From assembly GCF_012273895.1 (NCBI RefSeq), contig NC_052106.1, positions 2,356,001-2,420,000 of the forward strand: a DNA stretch of 64,000 nt, in the 5' to 3' direction. The stretch's first letter is position 1; the number at the start of each line of letters is the position of its first letter. The notes under the pieces were generated by a model. That model worked only from the letters and a program-made list of their open reading frames with translations. It did not search any database and was not told the DNA's origin. Position numbers and translations under genes: made by a program. Below, in pieces: positions 1 to 11,290 of the stretch. The DNA is from Zerene cesonia (Eukaryota; Arthropoda; Insecta; Lepidoptera; Pieridae).

Positions 1-535
1 TCTTAAATGGGACCAAACAACAATAATTCCATATAAAACACAAATATAATCACATTAATCGGTTGCAAAAGCCTGTCGAACCATTCTCAAGAATTTCTCT
101 TGAGTTCAGAGCCAAAATCAAAGTATTTACAAATTCACATTAAGATAACAAAGATCCACATGGAGTTTTTTAGATAACTTATTCCATACATATAAACAAA
201 TACAATCTACAACATAACTTGTTTTCTCGTATCTAAATCTAAATTCGGACCGTTCGTAATTGGATTTACATCGTACAAGTCCAAACTAATTTCCAGGGGA
301 TGTGTATCAAAATTTTGTTCACGTCCCAATCAAAATTTCCACGAAATGCTTCATATTCTTGATAAACAAGATAACATGTTGTCTAAATACAATAATCCTC
401 AATGTTAACACGTAATAAATACCGTTTACGGGTTTTTTTGAATGTGTCTAGTTATTTCATCGATATATATTTTCAAAAAGAGATTAGAACAACTTTTACT
501 TAATTTAAATTATAGTGAAACTGAAGCATTGCTAG
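1..535. other. Non-coding left end of window
   Basis: AT-rich sequence with no exon-like reading frame on either strand. The first 300 bases read like old dispersed repeat, but I could not assign a family. The block ends at an assembly gap. Confidence 0.5.
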
Positions 536-1535
536 NNNNNNNNNNNNNNNNNNNNNNNNNNNNNNNNNNNNNNNNNNNNNNNNNNNNNNNNNNNNNNNNN
601 NNNNNNNNNNNNNNNNNNNNNNNNNNNNNNNNNNNNNNNNNNNNNNNNNNNNNNNNNNNNNNNNNNNNNNNNNNNNNNNNNNNNNNNNNNNNNNNNNNNN
701 NNNNNNNNNNNNNNNNNNNNNNNNNNNNNNNNNNNNNNNNNNNNNNNNNNNNNNNNNNNNNNNNNNNNNNNNNNNNNNNNNNNNNNNNNNNNNNNNNNNN
801 NNNNNNNNNNNNNNNNNNNNNNNNNNNNNNNNNNNNNNNNNNNNNNNNNNNNNNNNNNNNNNNNNNNNNNNNNNNNNNNNNNNNNNNNNNNNNNNNNNNN
901 NNNNNNNNNNNNNNNNNNNNNNNNNNNNNNNNNNNNNNNNNNNNNNNNNNNNNNNNNNNNNNNNNNNNNNNNNNNNNNNNNNNNNNNNNNNNNNNNNNNN
1001 NNNNNNNNNNNNNNNNNNNNNNNNNNNNNNNNNNNNNNNNNNNNNNNNNNNNNNNNNNNNNNNNNNNNNNNNNNNNNNNNNNNNNNNNNNNNNNNNNNNN
1101 NNNNNNNNNNNNNNNNNNNNNNNNNNNNNNNNNNNNNNNNNNNNNNNNNNNNNNNNNNNNNNNNNNNNNNNNNNNNNNNNNNNNNNNNNNNNNNNNNNNN
1201 NNNNNNNNNNNNNNNNNNNNNNNNNNNNNNNNNNNNNNNNNNNNNNNNNNNNNNNNNNNNNNNNNNNNNNNNNNNNNNNNNNNNNNNNNNNNNNNNNNNN
1301 NNNNNNNNNNNNNNNNNNNNNNNNNNNNNNNNNNNNNNNNNNNNNNNNNNNNNNNNNNNNNNNNNNNNNNNNNNNNNNNNNNNNNNNNNNNNNNNNNNNN
1401 NNNNNNNNNNNNNNNNNNNNNNNNNNNNNNNNNNNNNNNNNNNNNNNNNNNNNNNNNNNNNNNNNNNNNNNNNNNNNNNNNNNNNNNNNNNNNNNNNNNN
1501 NNNNNNNNNNNNNNNNNNNNNNNNNNNNNNNNNNN
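536..1535. other. Assembly gap (1000 N)
   Basis: Exactly 1000 N. The flanking sequences do not match each other, so unlike three other gaps in the window this one may hide real sequence of unknown length. Any reading frame drawn across it is meaningless. Confidence 0.98.
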
Positions 1536-3310
1536 AAAAATTTAAAAAAGGAATATTAAAAAAAATATGTATCTGTAAAAAAAAATTAAAACAAAAATGA
1601 TTAGATATCTTGAATCAATGTTTGTATGGCAAATGCAACGCAATACAAAATTTCGTAAAGAAAACACAGCGCGTGATTTTGTTTTTCGCTAATAAACTGT
1701 CGAGTGGACAGCATACAGTGGACGTAAGAGCTTTTCAGTGACTCCAGTAGTCCATCGCAATAATTAAATCGATATGCACCAGATGTTTAGCTCTTATTGC
1801 GTTTAGTTTCCCTCGCATTTTGCGCTTGCACTCCTGTTAATTGGTTTCTTTTATTAGAGGCACTAAATAAATATCCCCATTCAGCCGTCATTCAGCGCTT
1901 TTATTTATTTCGTATTATCACGAATAGATATCAGCTCGCCGATATTCAATATGAAAATTTGTAATAAAAATAAAAGGTAGGATGTTTTAATTAAAAGAGA
2001 CTGAATGTGGTATCTTGATTTATTATACACATTATAATAAATAATAGGAGGGTTTTAGGGGTTAAAAACCCCTCTCTCCCCCACAGAAATATTAAGATAT
2101 AATTTTTTTGTGTGCGTTCCAAGTCATTTTGAACCGTCTTCAAAAAATGGTGAAGGTTACCAATTTTACTGTAATTGTTAAGTTTGTTACTTCATAACTT
2201 TTTACTGCGTGAACCGATCTTTATGATTTTTGTTTATTTGATAGCTTGTTGATTTGAAGAAGCTTAAGTTTTTTTATTTATAATAATTAAAACGATATCT
2301 AAGTACTTATTCCTTTTTATTTTCCACTATTTGTATACAGGGCATCCGAAATTATTTGGTTTTTTTCTGGGTTATAAAATGATTATTATATGTGCATTTA
2401 GTCATTATATTTTTAAAAATAAACCGAACTTACCCCTAGAAGAAAGTAAACTAAATTTTTTACTCAATCAATTGGTAACACTTGAGAAATTACGTTTTCT
2501 CTATAAGTCTTTGTAAAACCGTTAAATTTAATCGCTACAGCTGAAGTCTCTCAAGGCCAATTTCCCTCTTTGATATAAAAATAGCTTAAATAGCTTTCTG
2601 TCAAATGAAATATATTTCATTCTTAGTTAAGATAAATCTATATATATATTATATATATTCTAGAAATATTGCTCTTATATAATATTGTTTCTTTGTAAAT
2701 TCCCATTTAAATAAGGTAGCCATGTATATTAAGTATTTAAAACCAAAATTATATACTATTACATATTAACCAAATATAATTCACAGTTGCAGTAACTGTT
2801 TAAAATATGGAAAATTTTCATCATCGTATGATTTAAGCACTGATATCTTACTACTTACGTACACTATAAATGCGAAACATAAATGTGCCTGTTTTTTTGT
2901 TTATCTTTCATTCATGTCGAAACGATTTTATGGTACCTACGTATGAGAGTTGTATATCTGAAGATAGCTAGCTAGGAGGCTATTTATATAGACTACCTAC
3001 TTTATACTGCAATGTATATGAATAAATTTCATGCACTTAATCAGCTTTTGTTAAACACCATTTAAATCTTAAACATTATGTATAACGATAAATAACGACA
3101 ACCAAAAAGGGAATCAAGTTTTATTTTCAAAACTAAAATATCATATTCAAACGATTACAAAATTTCAAAACCTCGTTTGAACAATAATAATAGAACACTT
3201 AAACTTTCACTTCTGTAGGAAGCCTTAGCCTCAAAAAACGTTAAAAAAAAATACGTCATGTAAAGTTGGGTCAACAATAACAAAAATTTTGACATCCCAA
3301 TACTGCCGCG
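1536..3310. other. Intergenic AT-rich region
   Basis: No gene supported. It holds old repeat fragments (around 2110-2300) and a small perfect hairpin with arms AGGGGTT/AACCCCT near 2055-2072. A 61-codon open frame at 2331-2516 has no recognisable motif and is best treated as chance. Confidence 0.5.
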
Positions 3311-3964
3311 TCATATCTTGGGGGCAAATCGTTGTAGAAATTTAAAAACGTAAATCGGCCGATTACTGAACTGCAAAGAAGCCTGAAGTCCTGTTGCCAG
3401 CTGCCGCGGAAGGCCCATCATGGGGGGTGATTCGCGCCATGCAATACGCCGCAGATACCAAGATGGCGCCGGTGAACATGCCAGTGTTAAGTCTAGCCAA
3501 CTGTTATCTACTTCATTTTTATTCCTGAAAAAAAGAAAACATTAACAATTACCTACCAAATAATACAACTGACCTACTGTCTAGGTGTGCTGAAAGGTTT
3601 AATTATTGTTTGTTTGTTAAGTTTTAAACATTTAGGTCAAAGCGGATTTGCATTAAAACACACAAAATAAGTAAAAATAACATATTGCATTTCATAAGCA
3701 ACTAACTTAACTTAGTGATAAATACAAACATAGGATATATACTTCTATATAAAAAAAAAACATTACATTACAATTATTCCGTTAATAAAAGAAGAATGTC
3801 ATCTAATCTAGTCATAGAACAATACCAGAATAGTTTATATAACTAAAGTAACAATTGAATGCTAGTGATAATTGTTACCTTTCGATTTCCCTGTCCCTTT
3901 CCTTTTCTTTCCTTTTTGGTTTTCGTGTCGGCGTCGTTGCCCTAAATCTGTAGTATTTCGGCAT
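3311..3964 (-). CDS. Candidate small two-exon gene, unknown product
   Basis: Unrecognised. Exon 1 (3879-3964) starts at an ATG (complement of 3962-3964) and reads MPKYYRFRATTPTRKPKRKE, a very basic and charged N terminus. It ends at a GTAACA donor in phase 2. Exon 2 (3311-3524) follows a TTTTTTTCAG acceptor in matching phase and reads to a TGA, giving 99 residues rich in Arg/Lys, Pro and Trp. A second overlapping frame in exon 2 (MFTGAILVSAAYCMARITPH...) resembles a membrane segment but does not join exon 1 in phase. The gene would be divergent from the galactosyltransferase-like gene starting at 4389, about 425 bases away. Exon 2 has much higher GC than its surroundings, which favours a real exon. 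No function can be assigned, and only transcript data would settle whether it exists. Confidence 0.3.
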
Positions 3965-4388
3965 TTTCGAAAATTTTGTAAAAATATTTAAATGAAATAA
4001 CGTGCTCGACGGTCCCAAATTGCCATTTCCTTTCTTTGACAATAAAATGACGCTGTCGTTTTAATTTTTTTTAGAACTACCCTATATTCGACCAGTAATT
4101 AACAATATCTTGCGGCCACTTAATAACGACGTTTACCAAATATTTAACTATTTATAATTATTATAATATCAATAAAATTATATCGAATTTTGTGAATATA
4201 ATTACTGGGCCTATACATATACCTTTTTTCCGAAACAAGTTTTAATTTATTAACTGTCAACATTAAGACTTTTTCATATATTTTTTCTGTATTTCTCTTG
4301 ACGTAGGTATCAATAATAAACATAAAAGACTTCATAATTATAACGAAGATGTATTTTCATTAAACTGAGTAGATACCAGAACCATAGA

Positions 4389-7249
4389 ATGATACAATCT
4401 AGAACTACACGTAGAATTCTTTTTATTTTCATTATAGCGGCAATCATAAGTGTCGTGAATCAAATATGTTGTTCAATATATTACACAATATGGCAGAAAG
4501 AAAAATCTAAAATGAAAACGAATCATTCTAAAAACTCTGAGTAAGCATCACCCATACCATACTGAATATTTACCGCTGTTTATATATAATCTTTATATTT
4601 TTTCGGTTTCATTTTAGATTTACATCAGATCATTTGCGAATCATGCCTGTAAACATTTCACAAAACTGGAAAATTTTATACAATAATATTATCTGTAGGG
4701 AGAACATAACGCGGGAAAGAAATGTGTCAAATAAATCAGATCCCGCGGAAAATCATGTGGTAAAAGATGGGTTATATTATTACTTCCAGAACTATGAGGC
4801 AGAAAAGAACGAATTATGCCCATTGATACCTCCTAACTTAGTTAAGTATTTATATAATTTGCTGTCTTTCGTTTTACTTGCACTCGATATTAAATAAAAA
4901 AATTATAGACAATTATTTTTAACCAATAAGTTGTATTATGTAGTATCATATCGGCCTTATAAATCCCGCTAATTCCAGGCCCTGTTCCTGGCGACAAATC
5001 TATTGTTGGATTGTATGGTATTGAAAACATGTACATAGATATTGTATCGGGTGGTATTCATTCGCCTTCCGCCTGTATCGCAAGACAAAATGCGGCAATC
5101 ATCGTACCAATACATGAAACTAATAAGTATGTTGTTTCTACACCAGTTTCACCTTCATCGTCATCACATAAAAGATCCTATCTTCGCTATATGCTTGAAT
5201 CTACATGCTTATGCTAACCTTACTTCCAACCAAAGGAAGACCTTCAAGAATTTCCCAAATATTCTATTATACCATTTTCAGGACCATTTATTTATAAGCA
5301 CGCATGCTCATGTAGTAGTTTTTAAAAATGGATAGTAACCTTTTAGTTTAAGCAAAGGCATCTCACGTAGTTTACTCGCCAGGTATCGAAAATTCATAAG
5401 CGAAATTCATTTATCCTGGCTTACAGGATACAGAAGGATGCAGGGGCTGGTTTATTTTGTCTAGCGAATGAATTCCTTTTAGAATATTTTAAGACTAATA
5501 CCTGTCCGCTTATTTATTTTCCAAATACTAAATTTATATTACATGTAACGTAACCGCAAATAAGACAAGGATTGACTTTTTGGAAAATTATTTTATGCTA
5601 CGGAATAAAGGGGTAATAATTATTTATCAAAAGAGATTCTGCTTAACAATATGTAGTATATTACTTATTTTGTAATTCATCAAGATTCTCGTGACCTTAT
5701 TGAATGTATCAGTTTGTTTTCAGACGCATGAAAACTTATTTGGGCAGCTTTTTATTTTATATGCATCCATTTTTGATGAAACAGTTGCTAGAATATCAAA
5801 TATTTGTTATTTATAAACGTGAGTATAAAATAACACAGCTTATTAGTAGCCGGCATTATTGCCGATGTAGTTTTTGCTATAAATGCACGGTAATTATAAA
5901 GATAATGCAAATTGCTTTTTTAAATGGGTTTCGTGTCATTATCAGGCAAAATTCAAATACAGCCAGCATTTCATTTGTTTATCTATAGTTTCTATCACCA
6001 TGAAACATTGTTTAGATATGGGACATGAAATTAACGGGTATCTGTTTAATTTATTCTCGTAAGTAGGTATATGTATATTTTTCAATTTTTGTTTTTTTTT
6101 TTTTATTTAATTATAATATAACTTTACCCGCTTTCCGGCCGCGGCTTTGCTCGCGTAGTAAAAAATAAATAGACAGTCCAACACTTTTTCCACATAAGTC
6201 CCCTTTCCCATTGAATAACCATCAGACAGACAAAGTATCATTCGCATTTATATACCTAATGTAAAGTTCTAAAAAGATTGGAAAAATCTCATTTCAAGTT
6301 AATGCCTCGCCTCCATTCAAACGTGGACAGTTATACAATATTGGTTTTGATGTGGCGCAAACAAAGCGTCCTGAAGGATGGCAATGTATAATCTTCCACG
6401 ATGCGTACATCGTTCCTGAAGACACACGCAATTTGTATAAATGTGGACGGCATCCTCGGCGGCTTATATTTGATTCGAGAAAGCCACACAGGTTGATTTC
6501 TCTAATTTATCACAATGATTTGGACCTAAGTACGTGCCACATACACGAACAGGCTTATTTGTAACGTTTATTTTATTACAATCGCTAGGTACTTTATTGC
6601 TATTAACTCATTCATGTATTCACAATCAATCTGATAATTTCTATATTTATTAAATTCTCATGTCACAAATTTAGTTACCATACTCTTCCGAAAGGGCTGG
6701 ACCGATGTTCATGAAATTTTCTGTGCATATCGGTTAGGTCTATTTTCCATACCCTTATGATAAGACTCAGGCACAACAGCCTTTGCCGGGTCAATTAGTG
6801 AAACTATATAAAGTTTATACTATATATTACTAGCTGTGACCCGCGGTTGAAACCGCGTAAGTCCGTATCCCGTAGGAATATCGGTATAAAAAGTGCCTAT
6901 GTGTTATTTCAGTTGTCCAGCTATCTACGAAGCAAATTTCATTGCAATCGGTTCAGTAGTTTTTGCGTGAAAGAGTAACAGACGCACACATACACATGCA
7001 TCCATCCTCACAAACTTTCGCATTTATCGTATTATTATTCGCCAATAGATGTCAGGAAGAGTCATAATAAATTGGGACTACTCAAACGCCTCCTATTTAT
7101 TAAAAAAGTAAGTTTGAGTCGATAAAACACGAATAAAACACGAATATGACATTTTCTAAAAAAGATTCCTAGCTGGATCGATTTATCGCCCCCGATACCC
7201 CCTATATACTATATTTCATGAAAATCGTTGGAGCCGATTCCGAGATTCC

Positions 7250-7303
<54 letters not shown>

Positions 7304-8061
7304 ATAATTGCTCGTTTAAAGATATAAGATACAGTACAGGTTACTGATACCTGTTCCATCAGGCCATTTAACGTTGCTAATTTTAGATTGCATAAATGTT
7401 CCTGTCGTGTATGTACTATCCACTATTACTAGTTTCGTTTCACTTGCTTAGATTTGGAGGAGCCATTGCCTTAACACCTGAGCAATTTGTACGAACTAAT
7501 GGATTCTCGAACCTAGTTTGGAATGAAGATGATGATTACATAGATATGTATAGAAGGTAACTGTTAATATTTTAAATGCTGACTGATCGAGCGAAGCTGA
7601 TGAATCGATTTAAAATAAACTTAATCAATACACACCTAAATTTTATAATGAAAGTCACATCAAAATATAGGTACCTATAGCCCATATAGGTGTTCGTCGT
7701 TCGGCCCACATTCGGCCCAGTGGACATTCGCAATAAATAGTCGTAAAAGAGTTTTATTATATAATTTTCAGAATAATTTTTGCAAACTTGTCCGTGGAAA
7801 CCAATGTACCAGGCATAGGCAAATATGCGCCGTTGGAATATTTAAAACAGATTAACTACAAGTAAGTAATAAAATAACGAAATTTAAATTTAAGTTTTGC
7901 CTTGTGTATTTTAATTATTACATTTATTTAATTATTGCAGCTTAACGAGACATCAAACGCCTGTTCCACTACGATCTCAAGATGGTTTTAATAACATTAA
8001 ATTAAATATAGAAACAGTGGAATACAAACAACTTTACACTTTAGTAACTGTCACCGGATAA
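4389..8061 (+). CDS. Beta-1,4-galactosyltransferase-like protein, catalytic motifs degenerate
   Basis: Beta-4-galactosyltransferases (GT7) are type II Golgi membrane enzymes that move Gal or GalNAc from UDP-sugar to GlcNAc ends. Exons: 4389-4540, 4618-4841, 4979-5126, 5724-5818, 6299-6491, 7452-7556, 7772-7861, 7941-8061. All phases agree and give 375 residues ending in TAA. A short basic tail is followed by a signal anchor (residues ~10-35). Family landmarks are FKRGQLYNIGF (213-223), VPEDTRNLYKC, FGGAIALTPEQF (272-283) and NGFSN (287-291). Key sites are altered: the metal-binding DVD is DAY (241-243), the WGWGGEDDD loop is reduced to WNEDDD (294-299), and the PFRNR motif is PIHETN (169-174). 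The exon 2 donor at 4842 reads TTAAGT instead of GTAAGT. The gene is therefore either an inactive divergent paralogue or a young pseudogene. The exon 5 end is the least certain boundary. Confidence 0.68.
6685..7036 (+). repeat. Dispersed lepidopteran non-autonomous repeat
   Basis: Lies in intron 5 of the galactosyltransferase-like gene. It carries the hallmark strings of a family seen again in this window: CCATACTCTTCCGAAAGGG, TTTGCCGGGT, then a second part with CGGTTCAGTAGTTTTTGCGT, GAAAGAGTAACA and CACAAACTTTCGCATTTAT. Related copies lie at 22495-22660 (same strand) and 57325-57510 and 60905-61130 (reverse). No coding capacity is seen. Confidence 0.6.
7253..7299. repeat. (AT)n microsatellite
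   Basis: An uninterrupted AT dinucleotide tract of about 23 units immediately follows the intronic dispersed repeat. Confidence 0.95.
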
Positions 8062-8502
8062 GGACAGCTAAAGCATATTGTGTGCTAAATTCGTTAAATA
8101 CTTTTTCTGTTATATAAGTAAATAAAAAACTACATTATATTAATTTGGGTTTAAAAAGTTACAGTCAAAACCACATAAAATTGCTTTATTGGCAAAGCAA
8201 AGTAATTGATTTGAGAAATTCATACTTTTTTGGGACCATCCATTTAAAACGAACTAGATATTAAATTGTTAGTGTTGCTAGCCGTAAATATTACTGTCAA
8301 TGTCATTATGTCAAAACAAATCCTAACTTAAACGTCTTTGTCATTGATAAATTAATAATATGTCAGCTCAATTTACAAAATTACAAATTCGTAAAGTAAA
8401 TTTATGTAAGTGATTTTGTAAAATTAATCATCATATTTTCTGTAATTATATTAGAAAAAGTCCACTGTTGTTTCAATGCTGCTTTAATAACGCCTTTTTA
8501 TA
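8062..8502. other. Spacer between galactosyltransferase-like gene and Vps11
   Basis: Only 441 bases separate the TAA of the upstream gene from the ATG of Vps11, both on the plus strand. It must hold the 3' UTR and poly(A) signal of one gene and the promoter and 5' UTR of the other. No TATA box is evident at a convincing position. Confidence 0.5.
8121..8126 (+). terminator. Poly(A) signal AATAAA of galactosyltransferase-like gene
   Basis: Canonical AATAAA 60 bases after the TAA stop at 8059-8061 and upstream of Vps11. Its presence argues that the gene was, at least until recently, normally transcribed. Confidence 0.6.
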
Positions 8503-11290
8503 ATGGCGTTTTTAGAGGTAAGTATTTTTAAACATGAGTAAACAAAAAAAATAATGATGAATATTCAATATGCCTTTTACAATTATCAAAATTCTGGATT
8601 CGAAATGTTATTAAGTAAGCATTTCTTTTTGTGATTCCAGTGGCGACGGTTTTCGTTTTTTGATATACACAAGAATATAGACAATGGAAAGATTGCAGAA
8701 TGCCTTCAAGTAAGTTATATTTAAAACATTTATACTGTTATTTTATTTTATCTGCAATCATATTTATGTTTTATTTGATATGTTTCTCAAGTAACAAAAT
8801 ATTATCAACTCTTATATATCCATAGTCACAAGACTAAGTGTGTAGAAGCTATATATTCACTATTTTATTAAATACAAACAAAAACAGAAACAAATCTTTG
8901 CTCTTTATAATATATGTATAGATAAGAGATTCTGAAACAAATACAGAACAGTGTATATGTTTTATTTTTATTTATTAAATGCAACATGATACTTAGCCTC
9001 ACTCAATCCATATTAATTTCAAAGGTTCCAGCCATGATAAGCTATCAGTTAATTCATTATAGTTGTGTACTCTGGCTCTACAAAATTACAAATTATTAAT
9101 ATTAAATAAACTCGATAACACAATAATTGTTGATTCATATTTAATTTTTGCACTACTATACTACAACTATTTTCTCTACTTACTTATTAATTGAGCTCTG
9201 TTCTTCTCTGGAATAAATCAAACTGAAACAGATTGATAATGTCAATAGTATTCTAATGAGTTTTAAATTTACTAATAAAATATCATAATTATGTTCTGTT
9301 ACTAACAAATATGGAACATGTCCCTTAATTTCTAATAAATAAATAAAAATTTTGTGAACATTCTACAAACTGTAACAATCTTGATTCTAGGATACTAATG
9401 TAACAGTAGCAACAAGCGGGAATAACCATGTTGTCCTGTGTGACTTGACTGGCTGGGCTCACCTGATCTCTCGTTCTTGGGAGATCACATCGTTTAAGGC
9501 ATATGAACTGGTCATCACTCATGCCCAACAATTGCCTCATGATCCACTGTTGGTTACAATTGGCGTGAGTAATATTATATTAATTCAACATCATGAGAAG
9601 AATTATTTTTTTATGTGGTTACCTTAGAACTTCTAGGTAAATTGATATTTATTTAGATTTGGTTAAGATATATAACCTGTATTTAATTGTATAAAATTGA
9701 CATTGATTTTATTTTATAATTTGTTTGCATAAAATATAAAGCATGCTTGTTATTTTGCAAAAGATTTGATGTAAGTATTTTTGTTATCTGTGGCACAATC
9801 CACATGTCCATTTTATTATTATACTATCATATTCAACAGGAAGATGAGGCAGGTGTCACACCACTTATTAAAGTGTGGGACTGGTCAAGAGTGGATAGAC
9901 ATGGCAATCCACAGTGTGTTAAGACCTCTAGAGCAGTGCCATCTCATATGTTCCCGACACCAGCCACTGCACTTGCTGTACATGATAATAAGGTAGTATA
10001 AATCGGCATAGTTTATTGAAAACAAGTTATAATAAAAAACACTTTTATTCTTTCCTTGTTTATTTATTGCAAATATAGATATCTCCCAATTTGTCATTGA
10101 CTTGAAATAAAGTAAAATTTGCACTTTCAGAATCTTCTAGCAGTTGGCTTCCAAGATGGCTCAGTATCTTTATTCCGTGGCGACATAGCCAGACAACGCA
10201 GTGGCAAAATGAAAACACTGTCGGATACAGGAACTAGTCCTATCACAGGACTTGCTTTCAAGTGAGTAATATTTTCTAATATTGTGATTTTGAGGCATCT
10301 AAATCACTAACCTCAACTTTCTCAAAATTGTATACTTCTCTGAGCTCAGTGAGTTAGTTTTAATTGAATAAAGACTGATGACTTCTATAACAATTTTTAG
10401 AGATGCCGATAAGCTGTTTGTGGTGTCCCGCAACTGTGTGATGGTGTGCTGGTTGACCAACGAGCGGTGCGTGGTGCTGGACGCCATGGGCGCGGTGGCC
10501 GGCTGCAGCGTGCTGGCCGACAGGCACCGCCTCACCGTCGCCACTAGTGACGTGAGTGTGCGTGCGTGTGTCGCGTGTGTGCGTTGCGTGTGCGTGCGTG
10601 CGAGCGTGCGTGCTGTCGGACACCATAGAACTTATGCCCCTTCATCCCTTGTGACGTTGTGTTGTTCCATTAGCTGCTGTTAAGCATGACATTATTGCTG
10701 TCGATATTCTTTTAATTCATTATAAAATATAAAATTTAAGCAAATAAAATATGGTGAAACAAGTTTGATTCTAAGACTCTGTTATAGTTTAAATGACATT
10801 TATTCAATGAAATTTGTGTAGATTCGCTTTTCATAATCTGAGTCTGTGTCGTAATTCGCAGGCAATATACTGCTACACTACGGAGGGTCGCGGGCCTTGT
10901 TACGCCCTCGAAGGCGAGAAGCTGCGTCTCAATTGGTTCCGCAGCTATCTCGTCATAACTACAAACGAAACTTCGAACAAGCCGTCCAGTTCAACGAATA
11001 CTCCCAAATCTCACCATGTCACTATATTGGACATACAGAACAAATTCATAGTTTTCTCAAAGACATTTGAGGAAATTGATGCTGTTTTGACGGAATGGGG
11101 GTCCTTCTACATCCTTACCAAGAATAAGGAGATGATATATCTGGACGAGAAGGATCTTCAATCGAAACTGTCGTTACTTTTTAAGAAAAATTTGTACGAC
11201 GTCGCAATTCGTATTGCCAGCAGCCAACACTATGATGCCGAGGGACTCATTGAGATTTATAAGCAGTATGGCGATCACTTGTACAGCAAA
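8503..11290 (+). other. Vps11: Vps11 beta-propeller region (exons 1-7)
   Basis: Residues 1-374. Blade-like stretches are visible: NNHVVLCDLTGWAHLISRSW, PLIKVWDWSRVD, LLAVGFQDGSVSLFRGDI, KLFVVSRNCVMVCWL and AIYCYTTEGRGPCYALEGEK. The end (LFKKNLYDVAIRIASSQHYD, QYGDHLYSK) passes into the alpha-solenoid. Exon boundaries agree with a well-conserved gene, so the assignment is secure. Confidence 0.85.

Noticed and set aside
442..1545. Long open frame across the first gap
   Set aside because: Almost all of it is N; only the few codons at each side are real.
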